Part shown: positions 4,678 to 8,786 of the stretch, piece by piece
How positions within the stretch are numbered: position 1 is the first letter of the stretch
Layout of the letters: every line of letters begins with the position of its first letter
Origin: Planctomycetota bacterium
Lineage (GTDB): Bacteria > Planctomycetota > Planctomycetia > Pirellulales > Pirellulaceae
DNA: 8,786 nt
Assembly: GCA_023417165.1 (NCBI GenBank)
Contig: JAEZGD010000492.1
Span: 1-8,786 of the forward strand
Reading direction: 5' to 3'
Made by a program: the position numbers and the translations under genes
The notes under the pieces: generated by a model
Databases searched by the model: none
Seen by the model: the letters and a program-made list of their open reading frames with translations, nothing else
Told to the model about the DNA's origin: nothing

Positions 4678-6015
4678 CTACGCCAGTTTCCAGCCTTGGC
4701 GATATTCACGCTTGATGAGCGGATCGGCTTCGGCGCAGTTCTTGGCCTTGAGATTGGCCGCGTCCCACTCCAGCTTCTTGCCGACGCGATAGGCGACGTT
4801 GCCCAGGTGATTGGCTTCGGTCAGCCAGCCGGAGTACTCGAAGTTGCACGTCGTCGGTTCGCCGGTCTTGCACGCGCGGACCCATTCGGCGTGATGACCG
4901 ATGGAGTTGGGAATGAATGGCTCGGGGCGTTTGAAGTCGGCGAATTCCTTTTCTGGTAGCAGCACATGCTTGCCGTAATCAGAAAGCAGCATGCCCTTCT
5001 CGCCGACGAACAGCACGCCGCTGTCCCACTTGGGAATCGCGCCTTCGGTCCACAGCGGCGGACGGTTCTGGCCTTGATACCAGGTGAGCTTCACCGCAGG
5101 CATGCCTTCGCGCGGACCATATGCATAGGTCGCTTGCATCGACGCCGGGGCGATCTCGGCATGCACGGGCTGGCCCGAGGCTTCTACCGTCAGCGGCGCT
5201 TGCAGCTTGAGCGCCCAGAACGGCAAGTCGTTCCAGTGGCTGCCGAGGTCCGACATGGTGCCATTGCCGAAATCCCACCAGCGATACCACTTCGGACCGG
5301 GGAAATACACACTGTGATACGGGCGCTGCGGCGCGGGGCCGAGCCACAAGTCCCAGTCGAGGCCAGCAGGCGGTGGTTGCGATTCGGTCGGGCGCTCGTT
5401 GCTGAAGACAATATCGCCATACTTCTTGGCGTCTTCGGCCGTGGGTTGCCAGCCCCAGGTGCGGCCGACCCACACATGACATTCTTTGACGGGGCCGATC
5501 GCGCCGGTCTGGATCAATTCGACCACGCGGCGATAGTTGTTGCCGGCGTGAATCTGAATGCCCATCTGCGTGGCGACCTTGTGCTTGGCCGCTTCCTCGC
5601 GAATGACGCGCGCTTCCCAAATGTTGTGGGTCAGCGGCTTTTCGCAGTACACGTGTTTGTCGAGTTGCAGCGCCGTCAGCGTGGCGAAGGCGTGCGTGTG
5701 TTCGCAGGTGCTGACGACCACCGCGTCGAATTCGCCGGCGTGATCGAAGATCTTGCGAAAGTCTTTCTCTTTACGGGCCTGGGGAAAACGCTCGCCGGCC
5801 CGGGCGAGTGTGGGCTCGTACACATCGCACAGAGCGACGATATTCTCGCCTGCGACCTCGCCAAGATTGCCGCCGCCGCGTCCGCCGGCGCCGATGATCG
5901 CGATATTCAGCTTCTCGTTCAGGCCGCGACCGCGGACAATCGCCGGAGCGGCCAAGGTGCTGGCAGCGACGGCAGCGGTAGTTTTCAGGAAGGTTCGACG
6001 GGAAGTGCGTCGCAT
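4678..6015 (-). CDS. Tat-exported Gfo/Idh/MocA family oxidoreductase
   Basis: An NAD(P)-dependent dehydrogenase-family protein of 445 residues, presumably acting on a sugar, inositol or related polyol. The N-terminus carries a twin-arginine signal: S5-R6-R7-T8-F9-L10-K11, then a hydrophobic stretch ending APAIVRG near residue 29, so it should be exported folded across the inner membrane. The Rossmann fold follows: LNIAIIGAGGRGGGN with the glycine-rich loop at G42-G49, D64 after the second strand, and the family hallmark E125-K126-P127. The C-terminal substrate domain includes DLGSHWNDLPFWALK. The start is ATG at 6015-6013, which places the Tat motif correctly and has AGGAA six bases upstream (6022-6026); the frame is open 24 codons further upstream, but that would bury the signal. 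Many paralogues of this kind occur in planctomycetes, usually with unknown substrates. It diverges from uup across a 165-bp gap. Confidence 0.94.
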   Translation of the reverse strand: MRRTSRRTFLKTTAAVAASTLAAPAIVRGRGLNEKLNIAIIGAGGRGGGNLGEVAGENIVALCDVYEPTLARAGERFPQARKEKDFRKIFDHAGEFDAVVVSTCEHTHAFATLTALQLDKHVYCEKPLTHNIWEARVIREEAAKHKVATQMGIQIHAGNNYRRVVELIQTGAIGPVKECHVWVGRTWGWQPTAEDAKKYGDIVFSNERPTESQPPPAGLDWDLWLGPAPQRPYHSVYFPGPKWYRWWDFGNGTMSDLGSHWNDLPFWALKLQAPLTVEASGQPVHAEIAPASMQATYAYGPREGMPAVKLTWYQGQNRPPLWTEGAIPKWDSGVLFVGEKGMLLSDYGKHVLLPEKEFADFKRPEPFIPNSIGHHAEWVRACKTGEPTTCNFEYSGWLTEANHLGNVAYRVGKKLEWDAANLKAKNCAEADPLIKREYRQGWKLA

Positions 6016-6180
6016 GGTGGGTTCCTGGCAGGAAGGGATGGGCAGCAAAACTAGCGACAGCATAAACCGCACTCCTGCGCGAAGCAATCTTGAACCGAGT
6101 GCTGCAGGCGGGACGGCCGTGCTGCGGATCGCTAGAATGAAGGATTCGCAGAACCGTGGCAGAGTGAGGGACAGGGCTGT

Positions 6181-7986
6181 ATGGCGCTCGTGACGATCGA
6201 CGGATTGACGGTGGGGTTTCGTGGCCCTGCGCTCTTGGACAATGTCAGTTGCACGATTGAACCGGGGCAGCGCATTGGTCTGCTCGGGCGCAACGGCTCA
6301 GGCAAGACCACGCTGATGAAGATCCTGAGCGGCCAGATGCCCCCCGATCACGGGGCGCTGTCGTTCTCGCCGGGCGCCAAGGTGGCGCTGCTGCGGCAGG
6401 AAGTGCCGCAAGATCTGTCAGGCACGATCCATGATGTGGTCGCTGCCGGCCTGCCAGCCAACGAAGACGATCACGAGCATGCGTGGAAGTGCGAGCATGC
6501 TATCGAAACAATCTTGTCGAAGACCGGCCTCGACGGCACGCGCTCGTTTGCCGAACTGTCGTCAGGCATGAAGCGCCGCGTGCTGCTGGCGCAGGCGCTG
6601 GTCGCTGCGCCCGATTTGTTGCTGCTGGACGAGCCGACGAACCACCTCGACATCGAAGCCATTGCGTGGCTGGAAGACTTCCTGCTGCGTTGGAATGGCA
6701 CGCTGATGTTCGTCACGCACGATCGGATGTTCTTGCGCAAGCTGGCGACACGCATTTGGGAAATTGATCGCGGTCGGCTGTTCGACTGGTCGTGCGACTA
6801 CGACACCTTCCTGACGCGCAAAGAAGACGCGCTCGCAGCTGAAGAGAAACAGAACGCACTGTTCGACAAGAAGCTCGCGCAAGAAGAAGTTTGGGTGCGC
6901 ACCGGCATCAAAGCGCGTCGGACTCGCAACGAAGGCCGCGTACGTGCGCTCGAAAAGATGCGCGCGGTGCGACGCGAGCGGCGCGCGCCTGGCGGCAAGG
7001 TCGAACTTGAAATCCAGCAGGCGCAGCGCAGCGGCGTGCTGGTGGCTGAAGTGGAGGACGTCAACTTCGCGTATGGCGATCGCACCATCATGCGCGACTT
7101 TTCATCGACCGTGCTGCGCGGCGACAAGATTGGCATCATCGGGCCCAACGGCGTCGGCAAAACGACGTTGTTGCGCGTGCTGCTGGGACAACTGCCGCCG
7201 CAAGCGGGTTCGATCCGATTAGGCACCAACTTGCAAATCGCTTACTTCGATCAGTTGCGGCAGCAGCTAAACGAAGATGCCACCGTGCAAGAGAACGTCG
7301 GCGATGGCTATGACAACGTCTTCATTAACGGCAAGTCGCGCCACATCATTGGCTATTTGCAGGACTTTCTGTTTTCGCCAGAGCGGGCGCGCACGCTGGT
7401 AAAGTTTCTCTCGGGTGGCGAGCGAGCGCGCGTCTTGTTCGCCCGGTTGTTCGCCAAGCCGGCGAATGTCATCGTCTTGGACGAACCGACGAACGATCTC
7501 GATGCCGAAACGCTGGAGATGCTGGAAGATCGCCTGGTGCAGTACGATGGCACTGTGCTGGTGGTCAGCCACGACCGCGAGTTTCTCAACAATGTCGTGA
7601 CCAGCACGATTGTCTTCGAGCAAGGGGGGATTAAAGAGTACGTCGGCGGCTTCGACGATTGGGTGCGCCAGCGCGCCGCGAGCGTGCCGCCGCCTGCGCC
7701 TGCAAAGCCGGTCGCGCGCGAAACGACCACCGCAGCGCCCACGCCCGCTCCGGAACGCAAACGCCGTTTGTCGTACAAAGAGCAGCAAGAGTTGGCTGAT
7801 CTTCCTAATAAGATCGAGAAGCTGGAAGCCGACATCGCCACTTTGCATGAAACCGTCGCGCAGCCGCAGTTCTATCAACAGCCAAAGGAACAAATCGCCG
7901 CCGAGCAGGCACGGCTGAAGACGCTTGAAGAGCAGTTGGCGAATGCCTACACGCGCTGGGAAACGCTGGAATCGGCCAGCGGTTGA
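6181..7986 (+). CDS. uup: ABC-F family ATPase, Uup type
   Basis: A soluble tandem ABC ATPase without membrane domains. ABC-F proteins act on the ribosome, and Uup in E. coli affects precise transposon excision, ribosome function and collision tolerance. ABC domain 1: Walker A GRNGSGKT (residues 36-43), signature LSSGMKRR (126-133), Walker B D150-E151 in LLLLDEPTNHLD, switch THDR. The inter-domain arm covers roughly residues 220-290 and is rich in charged helix. ABC domain 2: Walker A GPNGVGKT (321-328), signature LSGGE (410-414), D434-E435 in VLDEPTNDLD, then VSHDREF and the Uup-like YVGGFDDWVRQR. A proline/alanine linker (about 500-525) leads to a C-terminal coiled coil (about 527-601), the nucleic-acid-binding domain that separates Uup from EttA, YbiT and YheS. 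Length 601 is normal. The ATG has GAGGG ten bases upstream. TAGAAT at 6133-6138 is a possible -10 box with no clear -35. The one oddity is LSSG instead of LSGG in domain 1. Confidence 0.94.
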   Translation: MALVTIDGLTVGFRGPALLDNVSCTIEPGQRIGLLGRNGSGKTTLMKILSGQMPPDHGALSFSPGAKVALLRQEVPQDLSGTIHDVVAAGLPANEDDHEHAWKCEHAIETILSKTGLDGTRSFAELSSGMKRRVLLAQALVAAPDLLLLDEPTNHLDIEAIAWLEDFLLRWNGTLMFVTHDRMFLRKLATRIWEIDRGRLFDWSCDYDTFLTRKEDALAAEEKQNALFDKKLAQEEVWVRTGIKARRTRNEGRVRALEKMRAVRRERRAPGGKVELEIQQAQRSGVLVAEVEDVNFAYGDRTIMRDFSSTVLRGDKIGIIGPNGVGKTTLLRVLLGQLPPQAGSIRLGTNLQIAYFDQLRQQLNEDATVQENVGDGYDNVFINGKSRHIIGYLQDFLFSPERARTLVKFLSGGERARVLFARLFAKPANVIVLDEPTNDLDAETLEMLEDRLVQYDGTVLVVSHDREFLNNVVTSTIVFEQGGIKEYVGGFDDWVRQRAASVPPPAPAKPVARETTTAAPTPAPERKRRLSYKEQQELADLPNKIEKLEADIATLHETVAQPQFYQQPKEQIAAEQARLKTLEEQLANAYTRWETLESASG

Positions 7987-8080
7987 TTCTGCGCAGCGGC
8001 GCTTGCCTCGGCGGTAGACAGGAATCACAATCGCACGCGGATACTGGCCCTACTGGCCGCTGCTGCCAACCCTGCCACAC

Positions 8081-8086
8081 GAGGAG
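8081..8086 (+). promoter_or_regulatory. Ribosome binding site of the beta-helix gene
   Basis: GAGGAG lies seven bases before the ATG at 8094. It supports this start, which also places a hydrophobic anchor at the N-terminus. The 107-bp gap after uup shows no convincing terminator. Confidence 0.6.
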
Positions 8087-8093
8087 ACCGCCC

Positions 8094-8786
8094 ATGCACT
8101 TGTTCACGAACCGTTTGTATGCGACGCGCTGTGTGCTGGTGCTCTTGGTAGCGACCGTCGCAGTGATCGGAATCGCGGCCAGTTGGCCTCGCCCGGCGAA
8201 GTCGCTGGCGGAGTTTGGCGTGCGCGGCGATGGTGTTGCCGACGATACGGCGGCCATTCAAGCCGCGGTGGATGCGAAGCTGGGAAGCATTCGTTTCGAG
8301 CCAGGCACGTATCGCATCTCGCAGCCCATCGTCGTCAATCTCGACAAAGTCGGCTACACGAGCTTTACCTCCGATGGCACCGCGACGTTGCGCATGGAAG
8401 GGGCTGGCCCCGCGATTCGCTTTGTCGGTACGCATGGCGGCACCGCGGATCCCACGTCGATCAAGCCGGGCGTCTGGGAACACGAACGCACGCCGCGCGT
8501 CGAAGGCTTAGAAATCGCCGGCGCGCATCCCGAAGCTTGTGGCATTGAAGCTTCCGGCACGTTTCAGCTTACGGTGCGCGGTGCGGTGATTCGTCACTGT
8601 TTGCATGGCGTGCATCTGGTGAAACGCAATCGCAATGTGTTGATCGGCGAATGCCATATTTATGAGAATCGCGGCTGCGGCGTGTACTTGGATGCCGTCA
8701 ACTTGCATCAGACCAACATCGTCGGCTGCCACATCAGCTATTGCCAAGGCGGTGGCGTGGTTTGCTGCGGCGGCGAAGTGCGCAAC
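8094..8786 (+). CDS. Membrane-anchored or secreted right-handed beta-helix protein, pectate-lyase-3 type (partial, 3' end missing)
   Basis: The frame opens with ATG at 8094 and stays open to the last base, giving 231 residues of an incomplete protein. Residues 13-30 are hydrophobic (CVLVLLVATVAVIGIAAS) after a short basic start, forming a signal peptide or membrane anchor. EFGVRGDGVADDTAAIQAAV (40-59) is the hallmark opening of the Pectate_lyase_3 / phage-tailspike-like beta-helix fold. Downstream the rungs are visible as short strands with G-x-x-I/V and N/C steps (GAVIRHCLHGVHLV, IGECHIYENRGCGVYL, IVGCHISYCQGGGVV). Such proteins bind or cleave polysaccharides outside the cytoplasm. The catalytic residues cannot be judged, so enzyme activity is not claimed. 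The frame is cysteine-rich for this fold. It follows uup in the same direction after 107 bp; a functional link is not evident. Confidence 0.87.
   Translation, partial: MHLFTNRLYATRCVLVLLVATVAVIGIAASWPRPAKSLAEFGVRGDGVADDTAAIQAAVDAKLGSIRFEPGTYRISQPIVVNLDKVGYTSFTSDGTATLRMEGAGPAIRFVGTHGGTADPTSIKPGVWEHERTPRVEGLEIAGAHPEACGIEASGTFQLTVRGAVIRHCLHGVHLVKRNRNVLIGECHIYENRGCGVYLDAVNLHQTNIVGCHISYCQGGGVVCCGGEVRN

Noticed and set aside
4530..4715. 61-codon frame starting directly after the ATPase stop codon, suggesting translational coupling
   Set aside because: Nearly all of it is the inverted repeat at 4548-4658, and it overlaps the end of the oxidoreductase gene on the other strand. There is no protein-like conservation signal.
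4966..6054. A 362-residue open frame on the plus strand
   Set aside because: It is antisense to the Gfo/Idh/MocA oxidoreductase, which has all family motifs. The translation shows no recognisable domain and is low in structure-like patterns.
6013..6087. Longer start for the oxidoreductase (24 extra residues, beginning MLRAGVRF)
   Set aside because: The extension would move the twin-arginine motif away from the N-terminus, and the internal ATG at 6015 has a good AGGAA site six bases upstream.
8025..8483. 152-residue minus-strand frame near the right end
   Set aside because: It is antisense to the beta-helix protein, which has a clear domain opening, signal segment and ribosome binding site.

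Overview
The window looks like chromosomal DNA from a planctomycete, most likely of the Pirellulales type. The support is a Tat-exported Gfo/Idh/MocA oxidoreductase with an RRTFLK signal, a membrane-anchored right-handed beta-helix protein, moderately high G+C with many CGN/GCN codons, and long palindromic intergenic repeats built from TCGAAATCCGAA and CCAAG units. This assignment is an inference from gene content and style. There is no rRNA or other marker that proves it.

Layout. Positions 1-90 are probably the last codons of an unidentified gene. rpmE (ribosomal protein L31, zinc-binding type) is at 204-464. It is followed by two back-to-back perfect hairpins, the second a good intrinsic terminator, and then prfA (release factor RF1) at 618-1691. 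This is a translation block. An EamA/DMT-type ten-helix transporter lies convergently at 1914-2831 (minus). An orphan AAA-type ATPase with a winged-helix-like N-terminus is at 3192-4529. A Tat-signal Gfo/Idh/MocA oxidoreductase is at 4678-6015 (minus). It diverges from a Uup-type ABC-F ATPase at 6181-7986. An incomplete beta-helix (pectate-lyase-3 type) protein starts at 8094 and runs off the window.

The most distinctive content is non-coding. Two copies of a roughly 200-bp imperfect palindrome (1699-1913 and 2922-3120) lie in the same orientation on either side of the EamA gene. Their left arms match at 64 of 67 positions. One of the three differences is compensated in the opposite arm of the long stem, and a second is tolerated as a possible G-U pair. 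This suggests that the folded form, possibly as RNA, is maintained. A third, unrelated palindrome (4548-4658) fills the convergent gap between the ATPase and the oxidoreductase genes.

I see no defence system, CRISPR array, transposase, tRNA or rRNA. Most genes are housekeeping or widespread families that appear to be transcribed separately. No multi-gene pathway is evident beyond the rpmE-prfA pair, so the candidates for something undescribed are the repeats and the orphan ATPase.
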